DNA from: Bacteroidales bacterium UBA6428
GTDB lineage: Bacteria > Bacteroidota > Bacteroidia > Bacteroidales > UBA932
Assembly (NCBI GenBank): GCA_002437305.1
Contig: DJOW01000033.1
Coordinates: 1-64,000, forward strand
DNA length: 64,000 bases
Reading direction: 5' to 3'
The notes beneath the pieces are model-generated. The model was given only the letters and a program-made list of their open reading frames with translations. It had not been told where the DNA came from and did not search any database. Of the stretch, positions 1 to 7,120 are shown piece after piece. The translations under genes and the position numbers were made by a program. Position 1 is the first letter of the stretch; each line of letters begins with the position of its first letter.

Positions 1-462
1 AACTCCGAAGGCAGCTACAAGATTGAGGCTAAGATAGATGAGCACTACATCGACCGTGTGGTTCCTGGGCTTGACGCCACATTCGAGCGTCAGAGCGAGA
101 AATATGACGCCCAGGTGCGCAAGGTCTATCCGGAGGTGCGTGACGGCAAGTTCCAGGCGGACTTCAAGTTCGAGGGCCAGCAGCCTGACAACATCCGGAC
201 CGGCCAGACATATTACCTGAACCTTCAGCTCGGCCAGCCGGAGCAGGCTGTCCTCATCCCTCGCGGAACATTCTACCAGAAGACCGGTGGCAAGTGGATC
301 TATGTCCTCACCAAGGATGGCGGCAAGGCCGTCAAGCGCGAGATACGCATCGGTCGCCAGAACCCTCAGTTCTACGAGGTTCTCGAAGGTCTGGAGCCGG
401 GCGAGAAGGTCATCACCTCTTCCTACGACAACTACGGCGACAGCGATGTGCTTGTCTTCTAG
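1..462 (+). CDS. Efflux transporter periplasmic adaptor subunit (HlyD/MacA family), 3' part
   Basis: The reading frame is open from the first base and ends with TAG at 460-462, so only the last 153 or so residues are present. The visible part fits the membrane-proximal and beta-barrel end of a membrane-fusion adaptor: a run with GQTYYLNLQLG and AVLIPRGTFYQ, then VKREIRIGRQN and the family-typical LEPGEKVITS near the C terminus. Such adaptors link an inner-membrane ABC or RND pump to an outer-membrane channel. It is followed 92 bases later by an ABC ATPase and then two FtsX-type permeases, so a MacAB-like exporter adaptor is the best reading. The substrate cannot be told. The N-terminal membrane anchor and lipoyl/coiled-coil part lie outside the window. 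Confidence 0.85.
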   Translation, partial: NSEGSYKIEAKIDEHYIDRVVPGLDATFERQSEKYDAQVRKVYPEVRDGKFQADFKFEGQQPDNIRTGQTYYLNLQLGQPEQAVLIPRGTFYQKTGGKWIYVLTKDGGKAVKREIRIGRQNPQFYEVLEGLEPGEKVITSSYDNYGDSDVLVF

Positions 463-489
463 GTGATTAATGAATATCTGGGCGTGGCC

Positions 490-506
490 CCCGAGCTTGT
501 CGAAGG
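490..506. repeat. Dispersed short repeat, consensus CCCTGAGCTTGTCGAAGG (copy 1)
   Basis: The bases CCCGAGCTTGTCGAAGG lie 27 bases after the adaptor stop codon. Degenerate copies lie just after the stops of the two permease genes (3971-3989 and, on the opposite strand, 6759-6777). I see no copy elsewhere in the window. A similar palindromic-looking word is widespread in bacterial intergenic DNA; its role is unknown. Confidence 0.5.
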
Positions 507-554
507 TCCGCCAAAACAAGAATATAAACAATAACAAATAAAAATCTTAAAGCC

Positions 555-1235
555 ATGATTAAAGTTACAAATCTCTCCAAGGTCTTCAGAACCGAAGAAA
601 TCGAGACAACAGCCCTCAACGGGGTCTCATTCGAAATCGCAGATGGTGAATTCGTCGCCATCATGGGCCCTTCAGGTTGCGGCAAGTCAACCCTGCTGAA
701 CATCCTCGGCCTTCTTGACAACCCGACCAGCGGATCTTATGAACTTCTCGGCACGGAGGTCAGCAAACTCAAGGAGAAGGAGCGCACAAAGTTCCGCAAA
801 GGCAACATCGGTTTCGTGTTCCAGAGTTTCAACCTGATCGATGAACTGAATGTTTACGAGAACATCGAGCTTCCTTTGAGGTACCTGAACATCTCAGCGG
901 CCGAGCGCAAGCAGAAAGTCACCGAGATCATGAAGAGAATGGCCATCAGCCACAGGGCGCAGCACTTCCCTCAGCAGCTTTCCGGAGGTCAGCAGCAGAG
1001 AGTGGCCATCGCCCGTGCCGTGGTCGCAGGTCCGAAGCTGATCCTGGCCGATGAGCCTACCGGTAATCTGGACTCCAAGAACGGTAAGGAGGTGATGGAT
1101 CTTCTGACCGAGCTCAACAAGGAGGGTACGACAATCGTGATGGTGACCCACTCCCAGAGAGACGCCGCCATCGCCCAGCGCACAATCGACCTCTTCGACG
1201 GCCAGATTGTCTCTGACGTGAAGAACGAACTCTAG
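555..1235 (+). CDS. ABC transporter ATP-binding protein (MacB/LolD type)
   Basis: This 226-residue protein is a complete single-domain ABC ATPase that would energise the permeases encoded downstream at the inner membrane. Walker A GPSGCGKS is at residues 38-45, the Q-loop glutamine at 90, the signature LSGGQ at 142-146, Walker B LILADEP at 162-168 and the H-loop histidine near 199. The length and the Walker A context are those of the LolD/MacB subfamily, whose partners are FtsX-fold permeases; the two following genes are of that kind. The ATG at 555 follows an A-rich stretch without a Shine-Dalgarno sequence, as usual in Bacteroidota. Confidence 0.93.
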   Translation: MIKVTNLSKVFRTEEIETTALNGVSFEIADGEFVAIMGPSGCGKSTLLNILGLLDNPTSGSYELLGTEVSKLKEKERTKFRKGNIGFVFQSFNLIDELNVYENIELPLRYLNISAAERKQKVTEIMKRMAISHRAQHFPQQLSGGQQQRVAIARAVVAGPKLILADEPTGNLDSKNGKEVMDLLTELNKEGTTIVMVTHSQRDAAIAQRTIDLFDGQIVSDVKNEL

Positions 1236-1244
1236 CATCTTTTT

Positions 1245-1339
1245 CGTGAGGATCGGCCATAGACCCGGTGGAGCTGATGACCGCCGGTGCGGACTTGACA
1301 GTAGATAATGTATTATACCCATAAGCGCCGGTCCTCACG
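1245..1339. repeat. Inverted repeat in the intergenic gap after the ABC ATPase gene
   Basis: The 13-base arm at 1245-1257 (CGTGAGGATCGGC) is matched, with one mismatch, by the complement of 1327-1339 (GCCGGTCCTCACG), enclosing about 70 bases. It starts 10 bases after the ATPase stop. No T-run follows, so it is not a standard terminator. The 386-base gap also holds the mini-element at 1359-1477 and the leader-like stretch at 1488-1610. Confidence 0.4.
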
Positions 1340-1358
1340 TTTAAGATTATATTGGATT

Positions 1359-1477
1359 GGCGGATGGTTGCCACGACGAACCCTCCGCGCTTCGCTCTCC
1401 GTCCCTCCCAGCCTGACGGCCGGCCCCTCCCGCTTATGGCCGCGGGTGGCCAAGGTTCGCTGCGGCGACCTTCCGCC
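1359..1477 (-). repeat. Inverted-repeat-bounded mini-element, copy A
   Basis: This 119-base, GC-rich element starts with GGCGGATGGTTGCC (1359-1372) and ends with GGCGACCTTCCGCC (1464-1477), an imperfect 14-base terminal inverted repeat. The body is nearly the reverse complement of 4100-4218 in the next intergenic gap; for instance CCTCCCAGCCTGACGGCC here matches GGCCGCAGGCTGGGAGG there. Flanking DNA on the permease side is alike in both gaps and in the same orientation, so the element is inverted relative to its surroundings. I recognise no coding capacity. Confidence 0.65.
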
Positions 1478-1487
1478 AAGGCTAAAA

Positions 1488-1610
1488 ACGGCCGTGGAGG
1501 CTAAGAGATTGAACATTAAGAATATGCTTAGATGTACTCCTGCCTGGAATGGTGGGGAGAATATGTAGGTAAAAGATTGAAAAACAAATGGTTGGCCTCC
1601 ACGAGGCCGT
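1488..1610 (+). promoter_or_regulatory. Structured leader upstream of permease 1 (paralogous to leader at 4229-4344)
   Basis: ACGGCCGTGGAGGC at 1488-1501 can pair with 1595-1610 (GCCTCCAC, a 2-base GA bulge, then GGCCGT), closing about 90 bases. Within it, GTACTCCTG and GGGGAG can form an inner stem. A clearly related stretch lies upstream of permease 2. Both end 5-12 bases before the gene start. This could be a cis-acting RNA leader, or simply upstream DNA carried along when the permease gene was duplicated. The closing stem is weaker in the second copy, so covariation does not prove an RNA. Confidence 0.4.
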
Positions 1611-1621
1611 AGACAGAGAAT

Positions 1622-3961
1622 ATGAACAGTTTCATTAACTTCTTGAAGCGCAACAAACTTTACAGCGCTGTCAACCTTCTGGGACTCAGCCTCTCGATGG
1701 CGTTTGTCCTGCTTCTGGCTGTGTATGTCACCAGCCAGCTCGGTATCGACTCGTTCCAAAAGAACGCTGACCGGATTTATGTGATCGCCCAGAAAGAGAC
1801 CCTTTCGTCCGCTTACTGGCTGTCCCGCCATATGAAGGCGAACTTCCCAGAGATTGAGAAGTCAGCGTCATATTCCAGCAACGGATTGCAGGAGTACAAG
1901 ATCGATGGCAATATCGTGAACGCTCGGACATCCTACGCTGACTCTTCGTTTTTCGATATGTTCAGTTTCCCTCTTGTGGAAGGTGATTTCCGTGAGTGGA
2001 AGGCCTCGATAAGTGGTGTCTTGATCAGTGAGTCTTTCGCCAAGGCTCAGTTCGGAGATAGGGATCCTGTCGGACGTGAGATACGTTTTGACGGCGCGGA
2101 CTCGACGGTAAGCAACCTGACAGTCTCAGGTGTGTTCAAGGACATTGAGAACTCCATCATCAGACCGTGCGACATTTTCCTTCGCGGAGAGATTATGACG
2201 ATCACCAACCAGGCAAACGATGAGCGCATGTCCAACGCCGGATCATCCACTTGCTTTGTGATGGCTTATCCGAACGCAGATCTTCCGGCCAGACACGATG
2301 ATATTCTTAAATGGTGCCGGGCGAATTTCTGGACATATTTATCAGACTATGGCGGAGACGAGAATGACGTGAGAATCATTCCTTTGCGGGATATCTATTT
2401 CCTGTCGGACGGCAATGAGGACTATAACGACGGTCTGGTTCTTGGCAACAAGACGACCGTGATGCTGCTTGCTGGAATGTGCTTCCTGCTGCTTCTGTTC
2501 GCCATCCTGAACTATGTGAACATGACCACGGCTCTCTCCGGCTTCCGCGCCAAGGAGATGGCCACCAGAAGGCTTATCGGTGCCACGAAAGGGGGCATAT
2601 TCCTGAAAATGATTGTCGAGAGCACCATCATCTGCGCGGCCGCTATGATCGTCGCCATCCTGCTTGGCGAGGCCATTTCCCCAGCGGCTTCGAAGGTGCT
2701 GAACTATGACATCTCGATCTTCGAGGCTGTCTCTCCGGTGAGTATGCTTATTTGTGTCCTGTTCACGGTTCTGGTCGGTGTCATCGCTGGTATCGTGCCT
2801 GCGCTCATCATCCAGAAGGCCGAGCCAATCGAGATTGTCCGAGGCACGCTCAGGCTCAAGACCAAGACCCTTTACAGCAAGGTCATCATTGTCATTCAGA
2901 ATGTCATCACTGTGGTGATGCTTGTGACGGCGTTCACGATGTTCCTCCAGATCCGCTCAATGATCAACGCTCCGGTGGGTTACAATACTGAGGATCAGAT
3001 CACCATCAGCAATCAGTTCGGCCTTGCAGGTGATTTGACTCCACTCATCAACAAGCTTAAGGCTGAGAGTTGCATCGAGGCCGTCGGACTTGGAGATGGG
3101 CATCCGATGTTCATGACCAACAACTGGACTATGTCCACCGAAAGCGGAAGAGAGGCTTCGTTCCAGTTGATCAAGGGCGACAGCACCTATTTCAATATCC
3201 TTGGAATCAGGAAGAAACAAGACAATCACACTCCGGACTGCTATTGGTTGAATGAATATGCCTACGGAGTCCTCGGCATCGACGAGACCGCCACGGAGTT
3301 CACGACCAAGTCTAACCGCACGATGCAGATCGGTGGCATCTACTATGATTTCAAAATCAAGCCTTTGCTGGAGGAGCAGCATCCTGCGCTGATCTACCAG
3401 TATGACGAATATCCTGCCAAGAGCTGGCCGTGGACGATTCTTATCAAGACCACACCGGATCACAAGGAGGCGTTGGCGAGAGTGAAAGCTGTCTTTGATG
3501 AGATGTACCCGGACAAGATATTCGATGCTTCCTATGTGGAGGATGACATCAAGATGGTGTTCTCTTCCGAGAGGAGGGTGCTGGAGATCATGGTCATATT
3601 CACAATCCTTTCACTGCTGGTTTCGGCTCTCGGTCTTGTGGCGATGAGTTCGTACTACATGCAGCAGGAGCGTAGGACGGTCTCTTTGAAGAAGGTCTAT
3701 GGCGCTGATTACAACTCTGTTCTGTGGGGTTTGGTCGCTGAGTTCATGAAGATGATAGGTGTGGCGTTCATCATCGCTGTGCCTGTGGCCTGGTACCTGA
3801 TGCACACCTGGCTGAACGGATATTCCTACCGCATCGGTCTCCACTGGTGGATCTTCGCCCTCGCCGGCCTGTTCACCGCTGTGATTGCCGTCCTGGCCGT
3901 CCTCTGGCAGGCTATCCGCGCGGCACGCACCAATCCGGCAATTGAACTGAAAAAGGAATAG
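1622..3961 (+). CDS. ABC transporter permease, MacB/FtsX family (permease 1)
   Basis: This 779-residue inner-membrane protein would form the export channel driven by the upstream ATPase. A transmembrane helix lies near residues 15-36, followed by a periplasmic MacB-type domain with the family word SFFDMFSFPLVEGD. A central block of FtsX helices lies at about 280-430 (with KEMATRRLIGATKGGIFLKM), then a second periplasmic domain, then three C-terminal helices from about 655 on (with RRTVSLKKVYGA and the ending TNPAIELKKE). The duplicated core-helix plan is typical of Bacteroidota MacB-like permeases of about 780 residues. It is paralogous to the permease at 4350-6719. The ATG at 1622 follows the leader at 1488-1610. 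Confidence 0.9.
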   Translation: MNSFINFLKRNKLYSAVNLLGLSLSMAFVLLLAVYVTSQLGIDSFQKNADRIYVIAQKETLSSAYWLSRHMKANFPEIEKSASYSSNGLQEYKIDGNIVNARTSYADSSFFDMFSFPLVEGDFREWKASISGVLISESFAKAQFGDRDPVGREIRFDGADSTVSNLTVSGVFKDIENSIIRPCDIFLRGEIMTITNQANDERMSNAGSSTCFVMAYPNADLPARHDDILKWCRANFWTYLSDYGGDENDVRIIPLRDIYFLSDGNEDYNDGLVLGNKTTVMLLAGMCFLLLLFAILNYVNMTTALSGFRAKEMATRRLIGATKGGIFLKMIVESTIICAAAMIVAILLGEAISPAASKVLNYDISIFEAVSPVSMLICVLFTVLVGVIAGIVPALIIQKAEPIEIVRGTLRLKTKTLYSKVIIVIQNVITVVMLVTAFTMFLQIRSMINAPVGYNTEDQITISNQFGLAGDLTPLINKLKAESCIEAVGLGDGHPMFMTNNWTMSTESGREASFQLIKGDSTYFNILGIRKKQDNHTPDCYWLNEYAYGVLGIDETATEFTTKSNRTMQIGGIYYDFKIKPLLEEQHPALIYQYDEYPAKSWPWTILIKTTPDHKEALARVKAVFDEMYPDKIFDASYVEDDIKMVFSSERRVLEIMVIFTILSLLVSALGLVAMSSYYMQQERRTVSLKKVYGADYNSVLWGLVAEFMKMIGVAFIIAVPVAWYLMHTWLNGYSYRIGLHWWIFALAGLFTAVIAVLAVLWQAIRAARTNPAIELKKE

Positions 3962-3970
3962 CACTTCTGT

Positions 3971-3989
3971 CACTGAACTTGTCGAAGAG
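3971..3989. repeat. Dispersed short repeat (copy 2, degenerate)
   Basis: CACTGAACTTGTCGAAGAG begins 10 bases after the stop of permease 1 and resembles the repeat at 490-506 with several mismatches. Confidence 0.35.
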
Positions 3990-4031
3990 ACAGTATATGG
4001 ACTTGAAATCTGTTACGGTTTTGTCTTTATC

Positions 4032-4218
4032 ATCCGGAAGGTTGCCACAGCGAACCTTGGCCACGAGGACTGGCTGACAAAATCCGTGAGAATATTCAAG
4101 GGGAAGGTTGCCACAGCGAACCTTGGCCACCCGCTGCCATAAGCGGGATGGGCCCGGCCGCAGGCTGGGAGGGACGGAGCGCTAAGCGCGGAGGGTTCGT
4201 CGGGGCAACCTTCCGGAT
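4032..4218 (+). repeat. Inverted-repeat-bounded mini-element, copy B, with internal 29-base direct repeat
   Basis: The element is bounded by a perfect 15-base inverted repeat, ATCCGGAAGGTTGCC at 4032-4046 and its complement at 4204-4218. A 29-base unit starting GGAAGGTTGCCACAGCGAAC occurs exactly twice, at 4036-4064 and 4102-4130, so the left end is duplicated with a 66-base period. The part 4100-4218 is the reverse complement counterpart of 1359-1477. It sits between the permease 1 stop and the leader of permease 2. No open reading frame of note runs through it. Confidence 0.65.
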
Positions 4219-4228
4219 GTGACACAAA

Positions 4229-4344
4229 GGCCGTGGAGCCTAAACGATTGAGGATTAGGAATATGTTGGGGTGTACTCCTGTCCTTGGAGGGAGGGAGTA
4301 AATATAAGCAAAATATTGAACCATAAATAATTAGCCTCCACGAG
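4229..4344 (+). promoter_or_regulatory. Structured leader upstream of permease 2 (paralogous to 1488-1610)
   Basis: From GGCCGTGGAG (4229) to GCCTCCACGAGG (ending 4344) this stretch aligns with the leader of permease 1, sharing blocks such as GATTGA, GAATATG, GTGTACTCCTG (TGTACTCCTG there), GGGAG and the closing CCTCCACGAGG. GTGGAG at 4233-4238 can pair with CTCCAC at 4336-4341, and ACTCC with GGAGT inside. The gene starts 6 bases after the last block. Confidence 0.4.
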
Positions 4345-4349
4345 GAGGA

Positions 4350-6719
4350 ATGAATATGAGAAGAGTAAGTGATTTGATAATCAAGGTTCTGTCCTTGGGA
4401 GTGGGAATGGCGATTGCCATCATCCTGATTGCGAAAGTGTGCTTTGAACTGTCGTATGACAATGCCTATCAGGATGTTGACAGGATTTACAGGATTCGTA
4501 CGGGCATAGTTCGCCAAGGTGATGACAAGGATTTCGGACAGGTCAGCGGGGCTGTGGCTCCGGGATTCAAGGCCGAGGTTCCAGGCGTGCTTGAGGCCAC
4601 AAGATTCTCTGGCGTATTTAACAATCAGAATTTCATCATTGATGAGGAAGGAAGCAAGGTGGAAGCCAGGCACATCATCACCGACTCTTGCTTCTTCAAG
4701 ATATTCGACAGGCCATTCCTTGCGGGAGATCCTGAGAAGGCGTTGAAGTCATGGAGCGGCTTTGTCGCTGTGTCAAGGGCATTCGCCGAGAAGTTAGGCG
4801 GAATCAATGAGGCCATTGACAAGCAGATCGCCAACGAAGAGGTCCCGAATCTGAAACTGACCATCTGCGGAGTCTATGAAGATTTCCCGAAGAACGGCTC
4901 CATCCATCCAGATGTCATCCTGTCCATTGAGACGATGAGTTCCTGGAGCCTTAACAACTGGCTCGGCAACGACCGTTACATCGGATTCGTGAAACTTGCC
5001 GAAGGAGTAGACCCTGCGTCCCTTAAGGATGCGATCCACGAGATGCAGAAAGCGCATCAGCCATTGGATGAACTGGAAAAGAACGGCACCACGATGTGGT
5101 ACTTCCTGGCGCCTCTTGCCAAGGAACACAGCTCCCAGCCGGAGGTCAGGAATCTGGTCTTCATCCTGTCTATTGTGGCCATCCTGCTTCTTCTCGTCTC
5201 CATAATGAACTACGTCCTAGTGGCCATCTCGGATGTCATCCGCAGAGCCCGCGAGGTAGGAGTCCGCAAATGCTACGGAGCCGAAGCATGGGACATCAAC
5301 AAGATTCTCCTCAAGGAAACAGCCGGCAACCTGGGACTTTCCCTTGTGGTAGCCGCGTTGCTTGTCCTGGCGTTCAGAGGCGCTGTGGAATCCCTGCTCG
5401 GAGTCCCTGTCCAGGATCTTGTCACTCCGCTTTCCGTTTGGATCATCATCGGAATTGTCATCCTTGTGTTCCTTGTCTCCGCCATCATCCCGGCCCAGAT
5501 GTTCAACAGGATTCCAATCTCCAGCGCCTTCAGAGGCTACAAGGAGAGCAAGCGCCGCTGGAAGATCTCCCTTCTGGCCTTCCAGTTCGCCATCAATGCC
5601 GTGCTTGTGTCCCTAGTGCTGATCGTAAGCTTCCAGTACCGCAAGGTTCTGAACACTGATCCGGGCTACGAGTACAAGAACCTGGTCTATGAGACATTCT
5701 CGTCCTACGACCAGACCAGAATGAATGCGATAGCCGGTGCCCTCCGCGCCCTCCCAGAGGTCGAGGCAGCTGAGCTGACATACACCCTGCCTTTTAACCG
5801 GGCATCCGGCAACAACGTAAGTCTGCCGGGAGACGACCGCGAGCTTTTCAACATTGCCGATGAATATGGTGCCTCGGAAGGTTTCTTTGACATGTTGGGC
5901 TTCCGTCTTGTCGAGGGATCTGTCCCTAAAGGACCGAACGATGTGGCTGTCAGCAAGTCGTTTGTGACCAAGATGGCCGCCTTCGCGGACTGGTCTGACG
6001 GAGCCGTGGGCAAGATTGTCAACATCTCCGAACACGGGCAGGTCACCATCTGCGGAGTTTATGAGGATTATGTCATCGGAGATGTCACCGACATGGACGA
6101 GCGTCCGAGTGTCCGCTTCTGCTGGAAGAGTGACTTCTACACTGAGGAATATAAGGAGAAGGGTGGATATGATTGGGCCGGCCTGATGCATACCATTGTC
6201 ATCAAACTGAACGAAGTCACCCCTGCGACTATGCGCAAGGTTGAGAAAACCATCAAGGAGGTGGCTCCGGACAGCGACGCTGAGGTGAAGGCATATTCAG
6301 AGACGCTTACGAGCATGTACGATTCGACCAAGCAGATGAAACGTACCTACGAGCTCGGCTCCTTGTTCGCACTTCTGATCGCCATCATCGGTCTCATCTC
6401 CTACGTCCGTGACGAGAACTACCGCCGCAGCGCAGAGATAGCTGTCCGTAAGGTCAACGGTGCCCAGTCCTCCGAGATCGTGTCGATGCTTGTGATGGAT
6501 GTGCTAAAGATGGCTGTCATCGCAGTGATCATCGGTGACGCAGGAGCCTGGCTTGTGGCTCATTACTGGCTCCAGCAGTTCCCGGTCAAGATTGCCCTGG
6601 GCCCTCTGTTCTTCATCGCAGCCGACATCATTGTCCTCGCCATCATCGTGGCCACAATCGCCATCGGCTCCCTGAGAATCGCCCGCATGAACCCTGTAGA
6701 TTCCCTCAAGAGCGAGTAG
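4350..6719 (+). CDS. ABC transporter permease, MacB/FtsX family (permease 2)
   Basis: This 789-residue inner-membrane permease is paralogous to the one encoded just upstream. The N-terminal helix lies at about 12-30. A periplasmic MacB-type domain follows (DSCFFKIFDRPFLAGD), then central FtsX helices at about 270-430 with REVGVRKCYGAEAWDINKIL, then a second periplasmic domain (SEGFFDMLGFRLVEGS). The C-terminal helices start near residue 665, with SAEIAVRKVNGAQSSEIV and the ending ARMNPVDSLKSE. The VRK-NGA/YGA motif after a helix is the coupling-region signature of this family. Two permeases behind one ATPase suggest a heteromeric exporter or alternative complexes; the substrate is unknown. 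Confidence 0.9.
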   Translation: MNMRRVSDLIIKVLSLGVGMAIAIILIAKVCFELSYDNAYQDVDRIYRIRTGIVRQGDDKDFGQVSGAVAPGFKAEVPGVLEATRFSGVFNNQNFIIDEEGSKVEARHIITDSCFFKIFDRPFLAGDPEKALKSWSGFVAVSRAFAEKLGGINEAIDKQIANEEVPNLKLTICGVYEDFPKNGSIHPDVILSIETMSSWSLNNWLGNDRYIGFVKLAEGVDPASLKDAIHEMQKAHQPLDELEKNGTTMWYFLAPLAKEHSSQPEVRNLVFILSIVAILLLLVSIMNYVLVAISDVIRRAREVGVRKCYGAEAWDINKILLKETAGNLGLSLVVAALLVLAFRGAVESLLGVPVQDLVTPLSVWIIIGIVILVFLVSAIIPAQMFNRIPISSAFRGYKESKRRWKISLLAFQFAINAVLVSLVLIVSFQYRKVLNTDPGYEYKNLVYETFSSYDQTRMNAIAGALRALPEVEAAELTYTLPFNRASGNNVSLPGDDRELFNIADEYGASEGFFDMLGFRLVEGSVPKGPNDVAVSKSFVTKMAAFADWSDGAVGKIVNISEHGQVTICGVYEDYVIGDVTDMDERPSVRFCWKSDFYTEEYKEKGGYDWAGLMHTIVIKLNEVTPATMRKVEKTIKEVAPDSDAEVKAYSETLTSMYDSTKQMKRTYELGSLFALLIAIIGLISYVRDENYRRSAEIAVRKVNGAQSSEIVSMLVMDVLKMAVIAVIIGDAGAWLVAHYWLQQFPVKIALGPLFFIAADIIVLAIIVATIAIGSLRIARMNPVDSLKSE

Positions 6720-6758
6720 CGCTGCCGTATCTTCCTGGTCGTAGAGCCTGTGACCCGG

Positions 6759-6777
6759 CCCTTCGACGAGCTCAGGG
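6759..6777. repeat. Dispersed short repeat CCCTTCGACGAGCTCAGGG (copy 3, inverted)
   Basis: It lies 40 bases after the stop of permease 2 and is the reverse-strand counterpart of the copies at 490-506 and 3971-3989. Confidence 0.5.
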
Positions 6778-6792
6778 ATAAGACTTGACGGT

Positions 6793-6900
6793 CGTGGCAG
6801 TTAACTGTTTGTTAAACAGTAAAATGAACAAGTTCGTGGTGCCGTTTCAAACACCACGAACTTGCTTTATTGTCTGGTAACCAGTTGATTACCTGCCACG
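6793..6900. terminator. Nested inverted repeats ending the ABC exporter operon
   Basis: The central element is a perfect 13-base stem, CAAGTTCGTGGTG (6829-6841) with CACCACGAACTTG (6852-6864), followed by CTTTATT; it could end transcription from the left. It is enclosed by an 8-base stem CGTGGCAG (6793-6800) with CTGCCACG (6893-6900). Two smaller hairpins lie inside: ACTGTTT/AAACAGT (6804-6820) and CTGGT/ACCAG (6874-6884). The whole can be drawn as a three-armed fold. The remaining gap to 7120 holds short inverted repeats and the element remnant at 7043-7080. Confidence 0.5.
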
Positions 6901-7042
6901 CATTCAGAATCAATGAGTGGCGTATAACTTATTGATACCAAGCGAATAGACGTCTCTTCTTTAGAGAGAAACTGCTAAAGGGGAATGGTTATATTTCTGA
7001 TAATGAATATGATCCATTTTACAGCCTCCTTTGCCACCCTCG

Positions 7043-7080
7043 GCCATAAGCGTGAGGGACCCAGCTGTCAGGCTGGGAGG
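7043..7080 (+). repeat. Remnant of the mini-element core
   Basis: CCATAAGCGTGAGGGACCC and the following CAGGCTGGGAGG align with the centre of copy B (about 4137-4175) and, inverted, of copy A. The terminal repeats are not visible, so this is a partial third copy. Confidence 0.45.
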
Positions 7081-7120
7081 GTGCTTCGGCCCTTCGGCAA
7101 ACTCTGAGAACAGTTTCTTT

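Noticed and set aside
485..1372. Possible sigma54 (-24/-12) promoters upstream of the exporter genes (TGGC...TTG at 485-499, TGGC...TTGC at 1358-1371)
   Set aside because: The GG-to-GC spacing is off by one in the second case and the -12 element is wrong in the first, so I do not call them.
1308..1831. Open frames through the repeats upstream of permease 1
   Set aside because: They run across GC-rich repeat DNA on both strands and show no protein-like features.
4036..4130. Possible CRISPR-like direct repeat (29-base unit with spacer)
   Set aside because: There are only two copies, and both belong to the end of an inverted-repeat element; no cas genes are near.
6804..6820. Possible integron attC-like core site GTTAAAC
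   Set aside because: A matching RYYYAAC partner at the right distance and an integrase gene are both missing.
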